From Chromatiales bacterium (GTDB lineage Bacteria > Pseudomonadota > Gammaproteobacteria > Steroidobacterales > GCA-2729495): 64,000 nucleotides of DNA. Below the pieces are notes generated by a model. It saw only the letters and a list, made by a program, of their open reading frames with translations, did not search any database and was not told where the DNA came from. Shown piece by piece: positions 8,831-16,092 of the stretch. The DNA lies in contig JACKNI010000002.1 in assembly GCA_024234935.1 (NCBI GenBank), positions 603,124 to 667,123 of the forward strand, given 5' to 3'. Numbering within the stretch: position 1 is the first letter of the stretch; each line of letters opens with the position of its first letter. Position numbers and translations under genes: made by a program.

Positions 8831-11005
8831 TCAGGTACAGGTGCGACTCAGTTTCTTCACGACTTTCATGCGCCGTATGCTGCGGATGACCTGCGCCAGC
8901 TGCTTGCGGTCGCGGACCAGGATCGAAAACAGCATCGCCGCCGAATCATCGTGGCGCTCGTCGATGGAAACCTGTTCGATGTTCGAGCCCGCATCCGCGA
9001 TCCGGCTGGCAACTTCAGCGAGCACACCGGGCCGGTTGTCCACATCGATGCGTATTTCCGCAGAAAACTCCCGGTCTATGCCGGGCTGCCAGCTCACCGT
9101 TATCCACTTGTTCGGCTGCTTCCGGTATTCGCTGAGGTTGCCGCAGACGTTGCGGTGTATCACCACGCCGCGGCCGGCGCTCAGATAGCCCATGATCGCG
9201 TCGCCCGGGATCGGGTGACAGCAGCGCGCATACGACACCACCAGCCCTTCGGTGCCGGCAATGGCAATCGGTGTCGGTGCCGAAGCCGGCGCCGGAGTCG
9301 CCCCGGTGCTGCTGCCCGCGACGGCGGCGGGTTGCAGGATGGTCTTGGCGACCAGCGGTGCCAGACGCTCCCCCAGTCCGAGCTGCCTGAACAGTTCGTC
9401 GGCGCTCTTCAACTTTAGTTCGGTCAGCAGCGCCTGCATTCGTTCACTGCTTATCTTCCGCAAGGGTGTACCGGCGTCACGCATGGCCTGATCGAGCAAC
9501 CGGCGACCCAGATCCTGGGCTTCGTTCTGGCGCAGGTTCTTCAGGTACTGGCGCACGGCGGTACGCGCTTTCGCGGTGACCACAAAATTGACCCAGCTCG
9601 GATTCGGTCGGGCCGTCTTGGCCGTGATGATCTCGACGGTCTGGCCATTTTCGATCTGGGTGCGCAAGGGCACCAGTCGCCGGTCGATCTTGGCGGCAAC
9701 ACACCGGTTGCCCACATCCGTGTGCACCGCATAGGCAAAGTCCACACAGGTTGCGCCGCGCGGCAGACGCATGATTTCGCCCTTGGGCGTGAAGATGTAG
9801 ACGGCATCAGGGAACAGGTCGACCTTGACGTGCTCCATGAATTCTTCGGAGTTGGCCGAAGACTGCATCTCGTTGATGCTGGCCAGCCACTCGCGGGCAC
9901 GCGCCTGCGGCGGCGGTACTTCCTGGTCGGTTTCCTTGTAATGCCAGTGGGCCGCAACACCTGTTTCGGCAACGCGCGCCATCTCGGTGGTACGTATCTG
10001 CACCTCGATCGGCGTACCGCTGGGGCCGAACAGGCTGGTGTGCAGGGACTGATAGCCATTGATGCGCGGAATCGCAATGTAATCCTTGAACCGCCCGGGC
10101 ATCGGCTTGAAGATCTGGTGTACAACGCCCAGCACGCGGTAGCACTCATCCACTGAGTCGACGACGACGCGAAAGCCGAAGACATCCGCGATGTCGGCCA
10201 TCGAGCGCTTCTTGGTCTCCATCTTCCGGTAGATGCTGTAAAGATGTTTCTTGCGCCCGGTCACGGTCGCGTTCAGACCCGCTTCGCGCAGCGCCCGATT
10301 GAGCTTCTCGGAAATATTCTTGACGAACTGGCGCTGGTTGCCCTCGGCCCGGCGTACGGCCTTGTCGAGTACGCGATAGCGGAACGGGTGCGCATACCGG
10401 AAGCCCAGATCCTCCAGCTCCGTCTTGAGCGAGTTCATGCCGAGGCGGTTGGCGATCGGCGCGTAGATTTCCAGGGTTTCGCGGGCGATACGGCTCTGCT
10501 TCTCCGGCGACACCGAGTCCAGGGTCTGCATGTTGTGCAGGCGGTCGGCGAGCTTGAGCAGGATCACCCGGATGTCCTGCACCATCGCGAGCATCATCTT
10601 GCGGAAGCTCTCGACCTGCATTTCGCTGCGGCTGTTGAAGTTCAGCTTCTCGAGTTTGCTGACGCCATCGACCAGCGAGGCGATCTCGGCGCCGAACTTC
10701 TGGGCGATTTCATCCTTGGCTGTTGGCGTGTCTTCGATGACATCGTGCAGAAGCGCGGCCGCGATGCTCGGGTAGTCCAGATGGAGGTCGGCAAGGATGC
10801 CGGCCACAGCGAGCGGATGCGTGATGTAGGCGTCGCCGGACTGCCGCTTTTGTCCTTCATGGCGGCTGGCGCTGAAGGCATGTGCTTCGGAAATCAGCTT
10901 GAGCTGCTGGCGGGTCAGGTAGGAGGTCTTGGCGAGCAGACCGGCCAGCCCGCTGGTGCGACGCGTCAGCGGCAGGTGATTGAGAATGGTGGCAGCGTAG
11001 TCCAT
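8831..11005 (-). CDS. spoT: Bifunctional (p)ppGpp synthetase/hydrolase
   Basis: This enzyme sets the alarmone level in the stringent response. The order in 724 residues is an HD hydrolase (His63, His87-Asp88 in ALLHDVIED), a synthetase domain containing ADIADVFGFRVVV and GRFKDYIAIPRINGYQSLHT, a TGS domain (VYIFTPKGEIMRLPRGAT), a zinc-finger/CC region (YARCCHPIPGD) and a C-terminal ACT domain. The RFKD signature is the RxKD type of bifunctional enzymes; monofunctional RelA has ExDD. Both active sites look intact. It follows rpoZ by 68 bp in the usual rpoZ-spoT arrangement. Confidence 0.96.
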   Translation of the reverse strand: MDYAATILNHLPLTRRTSGLAGLLAKTSYLTRQQLKLISEAHAFSASRHEGQKRQSGDAYITHPLAVAGILADLHLDYPSIAAALLHDVIEDTPTAKDEIAQKFGAEIASLVDGVSKLEKLNFNSRSEMQVESFRKMMLAMVQDIRVILLKLADRLHNMQTLDSVSPEKQSRIARETLEIYAPIANRLGMNSLKTELEDLGFRYAHPFRYRVLDKAVRRAEGNQRQFVKNISEKLNRALREAGLNATVTGRKKHLYSIYRKMETKKRSMADIADVFGFRVVVDSVDECYRVLGVVHQIFKPMPGRFKDYIAIPRINGYQSLHTSLFGPSGTPIEVQIRTTEMARVAETGVAAHWHYKETDQEVPPPQARAREWLASINEMQSSANSEEFMEHVKVDLFPDAVYIFTPKGEIMRLPRGATCVDFAYAVHTDVGNRCVAAKIDRRLVPLRTQIENGQTVEIITAKTARPNPSWVNFVVTAKARTAVRQYLKNLRQNEAQDLGRRLLDQAMRDAGTPLRKISSERMQALLTELKLKSADELFRQLGLGERLAPLVAKTILQPAAVAGSSTGATPAPASAPTPIAIAGTEGLVVSYARCCHPIPGDAIMGYLSAGRGVVIHRNVCGNLSEYRKQPNKWITVSWQPGIDREFSAEIRIDVDNRPGVLAEVASRIADAGSNIEQVSIDERHDDSAAMLFSILVRDRKQLAQVIRSIRRMKVVKKLSRTCT

Positions 11006-11073
11006 GGCAGGGATTCTAGCGCCCTCCCTGCCGGCCGGCGTGGCCTCAACGGCAATTCCTGAAAATCGCCGTA

Positions 11074-11373
11074 TCAGTCCGGCATATCATCATCCAGCTG
11101 GTCCAGCCGCAGCGGCACTTCGGCCAGTGCCATCTCGGCCTGCTCGATGGCCAGACGGTCTTCCGGTGTCTGGTCTGCTTCGGCGAGCAGATCCCGGGTT
11201 ATGAGGCCTTCAGCGATTTCGCGCAGCGCGATGACCGTGGGCTTGTCGTTCTCCCGCTCGACCAGCGGCTCGGCACCGTTCGCAATGCGGCGGGCGCGCT
11301 TGGCGGCCACCAGCACCAGTTCGAACAGATTGGATACGTTCTGCAGGCTGTCTTCGACGGTAATGCGGGCCAT
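11074..11373 (-). CDS. rpoZ: RNA polymerase omega subunit
   Basis: Omega helps beta-prime fold and binds ppGpp at the core enzyme. The 99-residue protein opens with MARITVEDSLQNVSNLFELV and VAAKRARRIANGAE, the conserved N-terminal half. KPTVIALREIAEGLI follows. The C-terminal tail is acidic (QLDDDMPD). It stands between gmk and spoT as in most gammaproteobacteria. Confidence 0.96.
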   Translation of the reverse strand: MARITVEDSLQNVSNLFELVLVAAKRARRIANGAEPLVERENDKPTVIALREIAEGLITRDLLAEADQTPEDRLAIEQAEMALAEVPLRLDQLDDDMPD

Positions 11374-11445
11374 TTGGTGTTCCTGGGTTGCGCTGCGGAT
11401 GACTGGATGCAGACTCTAGCCGCGGCACAAGACGCGCCGCAATCG

Positions 11446-11466
11446 CTTATACCAACTTGGTCTAAG
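11446..11466. promoter_or_regulatory. Near-perfect palindrome in the gmk-rpoZ gap
   Basis: CTTATACCAA and TTGGTCTAAG are arms of ten bases around one central C, with one mismatch. The core ACCAAGTTGGT on the minus strand resembles the operators bound by GntR- or LacI-family repressors. It sits 73 bp upstream of rpoZ, in the 110-bp gap after gmk. It could be an operator controlling rpoZ-spoT or a hairpin in the gmk 3-prime end. No T-run follows it. Confidence 0.4.
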
Positions 11467-11483
11467 TGTGTGGGCGGACCTGC

Positions 11484-12140
11484 TCAGCTGGCGAGAATCG
11501 CCCGGACCGCTGCGGCGCGTTCAGGAGACTTCGTGGACAGGTGCTGTCCATGGCCCTCGATGATCGCGGTAAGGTCATCGCAGGCCTGCCGCTGGTCGGC
11601 ATTGATCACGACGTAGTCAAACTCGTGCCAGTGCGCCATATCGTCGAAGGCCTGGTTGAGGCGCTGCCGGATCACGTCGTCAGAATCTGTCGCCCGGCTG
11701 CGCAAGCGGCGTTCGAGTTCGTTTGCGCTGGGCGGCATGATGAAGATCGAACAGCAGTGCGGCGCGTTCTTCCGGATCTGCCGCGCACCCTGCCAGTCGA
11801 TCTCGAGCAGCACGTTCCGCCCCTCGGCGAGTATCGCATTGACCTGTGCGCGGCTGGTGCCATAGAGGTTGCCGAACACGCGGGCATGTTCCAGAAACTC
11901 GCCGGCCGCGACCATCTCCCCGAAGCGTGCCGCATCGACGAAGAAATAGTCGCGCTCCGGTACTTCGCCGGGGCGTGGCTTGCGCGTGGTGAATGACACC
12001 GAGAAGCAGAGTGCCGGGTCGCGCGCCATCAGCGCCTTGACCAGCGTGGTCTTTCCCGCGCCGGAGGGCGCAGAGAGCACGAACAGCGTGCCGGTCGTCG
12101 GCCCGCTGTTTTCCGTTTGCGGCAAATCCGGCACAGACAT
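11484..12140 (-). CDS. gmk: Guanylate kinase
   Basis: Gmk phosphorylates GMP to GDP with ATP. The 218 residues hold the P-loop SAPSGAGKTT (about 23-32) and the GMP-binding set SFTTRKPRPGEVPERDYFFV. EFLEHARVFGNLYGTS and VLLEIDWQGARQIR complete the usual fold. A short N-terminal extension of about 17 residues precedes the domain. It starts 5 bp after yicC and precedes rpoZ and spoT, linking guanine nucleotide supply with (p)ppGpp metabolism in one cluster. Confidence 0.96.
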   Translation of the reverse strand: MSVPDLPQTENSGPTTGTLFVLSAPSGAGKTTLVKALMARDPALCFSVSFTTRKPRPGEVPERDYFFVDAARFGEMVAAGEFLEHARVFGNLYGTSRAQVNAILAEGRNVLLEIDWQGARQIRKNAPHCCSIFIMPPSANELERRLRSRATDSDDVIRQRLNQAFDDMAHWHEFDYVVINADQRQACDDLTAIIEGHGQHLSTKSPERAAAVRAILAS

Positions 12141-12145
12141 CAGCC

Positions 12146-13012
12146 TTACTCGACGTTTTGAACCTGCTCGCGAATCTGCTCGATCAGCACCTTGATATCC
12201 ACGGCCTGCCTGGTCGTATCTGCGTCGGCAGACTTGGAGGCCAGGGTATTGGCCTCACGGTTGAATTCCTGCACCAGGAAATCGAGTCGGCGCCCGACCG
12301 GGATGCCGGAGCGCAGATTGCTGCGGAACTCCGCGATATGGGCGGTCAGTCTGTCCAGTTCTTCGCTGACATCAAGTTTCTGCGCGAGCAACGCGATCTC
12401 CTGCTCCAGGCGCTCGCGGTCGGCGGGGATGCCCAGTGCCTCGATACGTTCGGCCAGCCGTTCGCGGATGCGCGCCAGCACGGCGGGCAGGCGAGCGACG
12501 ACAGCCGCGACACTACTTTCGATTTCGGCCAGCCGTCTCTCGAACATTTCCCCGATGCGCGCGCCTTCCCGCGCGCGGGCATCGTCGAGGTCGGTCAATG
12601 CCGCGTCAAACCCGGCGATCGCCTTCGGCAACAGGGCGGAAAAATCCTGTTCTTCCTGCTCGAGGATCCCGGGCCAGCGCAACAGTTCGAGCGGGTTCAG
12701 CGCCGCCGTATTCCGGATCTCATCGGCCAGGGCCCGCGCGTGACCGATGATCTGCCGTGCCAGCGCGAGGTTGAGCTGACTGGCCGCCTGCTGTCCCTGG
12801 GGATTCCGCAGGGTGAGGCTGGCTTCGATGCGGCCGCGTCCCAGCCGCGCAGCCGCCAGCTGCCGCACTTCGTTCTCGATGGGCCGGAACAGCTCAGGCA
12901 GCCTGAGCTGGACTTCGAGGTAGCGGTTATTTACCGAGCGCAGCTCCCAGAGCAGGACACCCTGAGGGGTAGCGGTATCGGACTGTGCGAAACCCGTCAT
13001 GCTGCGGATCAA
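12146..13012 (-). CDS. yicC: YicC family endoribonuclease
   Basis: YicC-family proteins are widespread endoribonucleases; in E. coli YicC takes part in decay of the small RNA RyhB. The 288 residues start with MIRSMTGFAQSD. They contain WELRSVNNRYLEVQLRLPE and the C-terminal signature GRRLDFLVQEFNREANTLASK ending IKVLIEQIREQVQNVE, all family hallmarks. It is the first gene of the minus-strand run leading to gmk and is divergent from the PP2C gene. Confidence 0.93.
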   Translation of the reverse strand: MIRSMTGFAQSDTATPQGVLLWELRSVNNRYLEVQLRLPELFRPIENEVRQLAAARLGRGRIEASLTLRNPQGQQAASQLNLALARQIIGHARALADEIRNTAALNPLELLRWPGILEQEEQDFSALLPKAIAGFDAALTDLDDARAREGARIGEMFERRLAEIESSVAAVVARLPAVLARIRERLAERIEALGIPADRERLEQEIALLAQKLDVSEELDRLTAHIAEFRSNLRSGIPVGRRLDFLVQEFNREANTLASKSADADTTRQAVDIKVLIEQIREQVQNVE

Positions 13013-13180
13013 GTGCGGTACTCCGGCTGAAAATGGCTGGCCCAGTATATGGGCTATGGCTGTGCCTCTGCTTTATGGCAAAGATTGTGTGCATCGCCGT
13101 GGGGCGGCGCTTAGACTGTCATGCGCAGCGGTACATTGTAGTTCCGCACCCCAGTTTTCTTGTACACATGGGCTTTTCCG

Positions 13181-13195
13181 GGTGAGGTCGCCTTG
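13181..13195 (+). promoter_or_regulatory. Ribosome binding site that selects a TTG start for the PP2C gene
   Basis: GGTGAGG (13181-13187) lies five bases before TTG at 13193. No in-frame ATG exists upstream of the phosphatase domain. A TTG at 13160 is possible but lacks such a site. Confidence 0.6.
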
Positions 13196-13933
13196 CGAGT
13201 CGAGTATGCAGATCTGAGCCTGATCGGTAATCGGGAAGAAAATCAGGACCGGGTTCTGGTTATTGCGGGAGAGAAGTCGGTATTGCTCATCGCCATAGAC
13301 GGCATGGGCGGCCATTCCGACGGGGCCGGCGCAGCAAAGCTCGCCGCCGAAACCATCCGGGATGCCTTTGGCCGTATCCGGCATCCGGTTTTCGATCCGA
13401 TCGGTTTTCTGCATCTGGCCATCGGACGGGCACATGCCAATCTCGTGCTGCTGGGCGCGAGCCTGTCCATGGAGGCGCGTCCGCGCGCGACCTGTGCACT
13501 ATGCCTCGTGCAGGACGGCACCGCATTTTTTGCCCACGTCGGCGACAGCCGGGTTTATCACCTCCGCGAAGGCAAGGTGCTGGAGCGTACCCGGGATCAC
13601 AGCCATGTGGAGCTCCTGCTCCAGGACGGCGTCATCACAGAGGCGGATATCGCGGCACATCCGATGCGCAACTACGTGGAGTGCTGTCTGGGCGGCGATA
13701 CCTGGTTGCCGGGCATGACGATCACGCGCCAGAAGCGCCTTGAGCGTGGCGATATTCTGGTCGCCTGTTCTGACGGGCTGTGGTCCGGACTCGGCGATGA
13801 GCGGCTGGCCAGCCTGGGTACGGATGGCGAGGCGCTCGCTGCCGGTCTGCGCCGCATCGGCGAACAGTCGGTACGCATCAGCAGCCCGCACAGCGACAAC
13901 ACATCTGCAGTTGCGCTGCGTTTTCTGGAATGA
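13193..13933 (+). CDS. PP2C-family serine/threonine phosphatase
   Basis: A stand-alone PPM/PP2C phosphatase of 246 residues using the TTG start with the GGTGAGG site. Metal-binding aspartates appear in order: IGNREENQDRV, LLIAIDGMGGH, FAHVGDSRVYHL, VACSDGLWSG and the final SDNTSAVAL. These are the catalytic motifs of the bacterial Stp/PrpC type, so it should dephosphorylate Ser/Thr phosphoproteins in the cytoplasm. There is no membrane segment and no partner Hanks-type kinase in the window. It is divergent from yicC and 37 bp upstream of rph. Confidence 0.85.
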   Translation: MRVEYADLSLIGNREENQDRVLVIAGEKSVLLIAIDGMGGHSDGAGAAKLAAETIRDAFGRIRHPVFDPIGFLHLAIGRAHANLVLLGASLSMEARPRATCALCLVQDGTAFFAHVGDSRVYHLREGKVLERTRDHSHVELLLQDGVITEADIAAHPMRNYVECCLGGDTWLPGMTITRQKRLERGDILVACSDGLWSGLGDERLASLGTDGEALAAGLRRIGEQSVRISSPHSDNTSAVALRFLE

Positions 13934-13970
13934 GCTGAAGCCCGCAAGGGGCACACGAGGACTGGATCAG

Positions 13971-14750
13971 ATGCCTGAGACGGATATATCGCCGCGGCCG
14001 AGTCGCCGTCTGGCTGCCGAAATGCGCCCGGTCAGTTTTACGACCGGCTTTACCCGCCACGCCGAGGGTTCCGTGCTGGCGAGTTTCGGCGACACGCGCG
14101 TGCTCTGTACCGCCAGCGTCGAATCCGGCGTACCAGCCTTTCTGCGCAATACGGGGCGTGGCTGGATTACCGCCGAATACGGCATGCTGCCGCGCTCGAC
14201 ACACAGCCGCATGCGTCGCGAATCAGCGCAGGGCAAGCAGAGTGGCAGAACCCTCGAAATCCAGCGCCTTATCGGCCGCTCGCTGCGTGCGGCAGCCAAT
14301 CTCGAAGCGCTCGGTGAGCGGACGATCACTCTCGATTGCGATGTCTTGCAGGCCGATGGTGGTACGCGAACCGCCGCGATCTCGGGCAGCTTTCTGGCGC
14401 TGTCGATTGCGATCGAATCGCTGCTGCGCAATCGTGCCATCGCGACCAGCCCGCTGCACGGCCAGGTCGCCGCCGTGTCGGTCGGAATCTTCCGTGGCCA
14501 GCCGGTTCTGGATCTCGACTACGCCGAAGATGCTGCCGCCGAAACCGATATGAACGTCGTGATGAATGAAGCCGGAAGTTTCATCGAGGTGCAGGGTACC
14601 GCCGAGGGGCATGCTTTCCGCCGCGATGAACTCAACACGCTGCTCGACCTTGCAGCGACCGGCATCCGCGAGATCATGGTGGCGCAGACGGCTGCGATCG
14701 ATGACTGGCGCGTCCGGCAGAAGCCCGGCAACCAGGGGCGGACCGGCTGA
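13971..14750 (+). CDS. rph: Ribonuclease PH
   Basis: RNase PH is a phosphorolytic 3-prime to 5-prime exoribonuclease that trims tRNA precursors as a hexameric ring. The 259 residues start at the ATG 13971 and show RPVSFTTGFTRHAEGSVLASFGDTRVLCTA split over the N-terminal strands, the phosphate-binding RTLEIQRLIGRSLRA, the substrate loop CDVLQADGGTRTAAISG and DMNVVMNEAGSFIEVQGTAE. The length matches the full enzyme, unlike the truncated frameshifted copy in E. coli K-12. rdgB follows after 22 bp. Confidence 0.96.
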   Translation: MPETDISPRPSRRLAAEMRPVSFTTGFTRHAEGSVLASFGDTRVLCTASVESGVPAFLRNTGRGWITAEYGMLPRSTHSRMRRESAQGKQSGRTLEIQRLIGRSLRAAANLEALGERTITLDCDVLQADGGTRTAAISGSFLALSIAIESLLRNRAIATSPLHGQVAAVSVGIFRGQPVLDLDYAEDAAAETDMNVVMNEAGSFIEVQGTAEGHAFRRDELNTLLDLAATGIREIMVAQTAAIDDWRVRQKPGNQGRTG

Positions 14751-14772
14751 GGTCGAGTCCGGCGGGTGAAAC

Positions 14773-15375
14773 ATGTCAGCGCCACGCAAGCTGGTACTGG
14801 CCAGTGGCAATCCCGGCAAGATCCGTGAGTTCCAGCAGCTACTCGGTTCCGGCTGGCAGCTGATCGCGCAATCCGCGCTCGGCGTTGATCCGGCTGCGGA
14901 GACCGGCACGAGCTTCTGCGCAAATGCGTTGCTGAAGGCCCGGCATGCCTCCGCGGTAACAGGGCTGCCGGCTCTCGCGGATGATTCAGGTATTGAAGTC
15001 GATGCCCTGAACGGCGCACCCGGCGTCTATTCCGCCAGGTACGCTGGTGCCGACGCCCTCGATACGGCCAACAATGAAAAGCTGCTTGCCGAACTGGCTG
15101 GCGTACCCGTCGCACAGCGCACGGCGCGGTATCGCTGCTGCCTGGTTTTCGTGCGCGATGCGGATGATGAATCACCCTTGGTTGCGGAAGGCGTCTGGGA
15201 GGGAAGAGTTGCCGAAAGCTGTCGCGGCACGGAAGGCTTCGGTTACGACCCGGTGTTCATCGATCTTGAGAGCGGAAAACACGCCGCCAGCATGGATCCG
15301 GCCGAAAAGAACCGGCGCAGCCATCGCCGGGCGGCGCTGCGACGGCTGCAGGAGGTGCTGTCAAAGCTGGACTGA
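14773..15375 (+). CDS. rdgB: XTP/dITP pyrophosphatase
   Basis: RdgB removes non-canonical purine triphosphates (ITP, XTP and their deoxy forms) from the nucleotide pool. The 200 residues contain KLVLASGNPGKIREFQQLL at the N-terminus, LADDSGIEVDALNGAPGVYSARYAG in two parts around the metal site, and EGFGYDPVF near the C-terminus. SHRRAAL ends the substrate pocket. It is paired with rph, a widely conserved neighbourhood. Confidence 0.96.
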   Translation: MSAPRKLVLASGNPGKIREFQQLLGSGWQLIAQSALGVDPAAETGTSFCANALLKARHASAVTGLPALADDSGIEVDALNGAPGVYSARYAGADALDTANNEKLLAELAGVPVAQRTARYRCCLVFVRDADDESPLVAEGVWEGRVAESCRGTEGFGYDPVFIDLESGKHAASMDPAEKNRRSHRRAALRRLQEVLSKLD

Positions 15376-15378
15376 GTC

Positions 15379-15400
15379 GCTGCCGCGGCAGCTCTTATGC
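15379..15400 (+). terminator. Possible terminator of rph-rdgB
   Basis: GCTGCC GC GGCAGC is a perfect palindrome starting four bases after the rdgB stop, followed by TCTTATG. The tail is T-rich but not a full T-run, so termination would be weak. Confidence 0.35.
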
Positions 15401-15497
15401 ACAAGGCGGCGGGAGGGGTCAAATATCATGGGGATAGAGTCGTGGTATTAAGTTCGGTACCTATCAATGCGCGTTAGGCCATTGTTTTCAAAAGACT

Positions 15498-15530
15498 TGT
15501 TGTTTTGGCTATTTCTTCGCCAAAACAACA
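15498..15530. repeat. Perfect 12-bp hairpin of unknown role
   Basis: TGTTGTTTTGGC (15498-15509) and GCCAAAACAACA (15519-15530) enclose the 9-nt loop TATTTCTTC. No T-run follows on either strand, so it is not a standard terminator. It lies 55 bp from the DnaA-box pair. Confidence 0.7.
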
Positions 15531-15583
15531 GCTTTCCGCGGGTCGCATCAGCCGCAGCCGCATGAAATCAATGTCTCCACAGA

Positions 15584-15608
15584 GTTATCCACAGCTTTTG
15601 TGGATAAC
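15584..15608. other. Inverted pair of perfect DnaA boxes
   Basis: TTATCCACA (15585-15593) and its reverse complement TGTGGATAA (15599-15607) sit inside the palindrome GTTATCCACA / TGTGGATAAC with a 5-bp spacer GCTTT. Both half-sites match the consensus DnaA box exactly. The arrangement resembles DnaA-binding clusters found at origins and DnaA-regulated promoters. The nearest gene is rpmE, about 97 bp downstream. Confidence 0.65.
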
Positions 15609-15704
15609 ATCCCGGCTTGCCATGGGGAAGGCTAGTCGCTATTCTTCGGCGCCCTTTGGCCGTACCGGTCTTCGGGCGAATCCCCACCAGCGGTGCCAGC
15701 GATC

Positions 15705-15908
15705 ATGAAAGCCGACATACATCCCGCCTACGCGGAAATCAAAGTAGCCTGCAGCTGCGGCAACGAATTCCTTACCCGGTCCACGCTTGGACGCGATCTG
15801 AGTATCGAGGTTTGTTCTGCCTGTCATCCGTTCTATACCGGCAAGCAGAAAATGCTGGATACCGCCGGACGGGTTGACAAGTTCCGCCGCAAATACGCTC
15901 GCGCCTGA
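15705..15908 (+). CDS. rpmE: 50S ribosomal protein L31 (zinc-binding form)
   Basis: L31 bridges the two ribosomal subunits. The 67-residue protein has the Cys-containing (C+) form: ACSCGNEF and EVCSACHPFYTG supply the zinc ligands. The tail GRVDKFRRKYARA matches the family. The start at 15705 gives MKADIHPAY, the typical beginning; an in-frame ATG four codons upstream is less likely. C+ forms are usually replaced by a Cys-free paralogue (ykgM type) when zinc is scarce; no such paralogue is in this window. Confidence 0.95.
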   Translation: MKADIHPAYAEIKVACSCGNEFLTRSTLGRDLSIEVCSACHPFYTGKQKMLDTAGRVDKFRRKYARA

Positions 15909-15930
15909 TTTCAGCCGCGCCGTTTTTTTT
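15901..15930 (+). terminator. Intrinsic terminator overlapping the end of rpmE
   Basis: GCGC-CTG, loop ATTT, CAG-(CC bulge)-GCGC is followed by CG and eight T residues (15923-15930). The stop codon of rpmE lies inside the left arm. Confidence 0.5.
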
Positions 15931-15998
15931 CAGCACCCTCAAACGCTGACATCCCGCGATGACCTGCACCGGCTCGTGCATGGTCTGGTCTCGTTCCC

Positions 15999-16004
15999 TA
16001 TAAT
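15999..16004 (+). promoter_or_regulatory. Consensus -10 element upstream of gltA
   Basis: TATAAT occurs about 95 bp before the gltA ATG. No good -35 hexamer is visible at 16-18 bp, so activation by a regulator is likely if this is the promoter. Transcription would begin near 16011, giving a leader of roughly 80 nt. Confidence 0.45.
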
Positions 16005-16092
16005 GTGGCGCTGTTTGGTCCCGGTGCTGTCTAGGCGGTACGGCGGCTGAACTTCGTCGTCGCAATACAAACCTGGGAGCCGGATAAATCAC

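Larger units (their letters stand above)
15376..15704. other. 329-bp gene-free stretch between rdgB and rpmE
   Basis: No convincing gene is present on either strand. From left to right it holds a GCTGCCGCGGCAGC palindrome just after rdgB, an AT-richer patch around 15420-15500, a 12-bp perfect hairpin at 15498-15530, and an inverted pair of perfect DnaA boxes at 15584-15608. The last ~95 bp must carry the rpmE promoter and leader. Confidence 0.7.

Noticed and set aside
15376..15704. Complete chromosomal replication origin
   Set aside because: Only two perfect DnaA boxes, no long AT-rich unwinding region and no dnaA/gidA/parAB neighbours. Kept as a DnaA-box finding only.
15505..15708. 67-codon open frame in the rdgB-rpmE gap
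   Set aside because: Crosses the hairpin and DnaA boxes, has no SD or recognisable features and overlaps the rpmE start.
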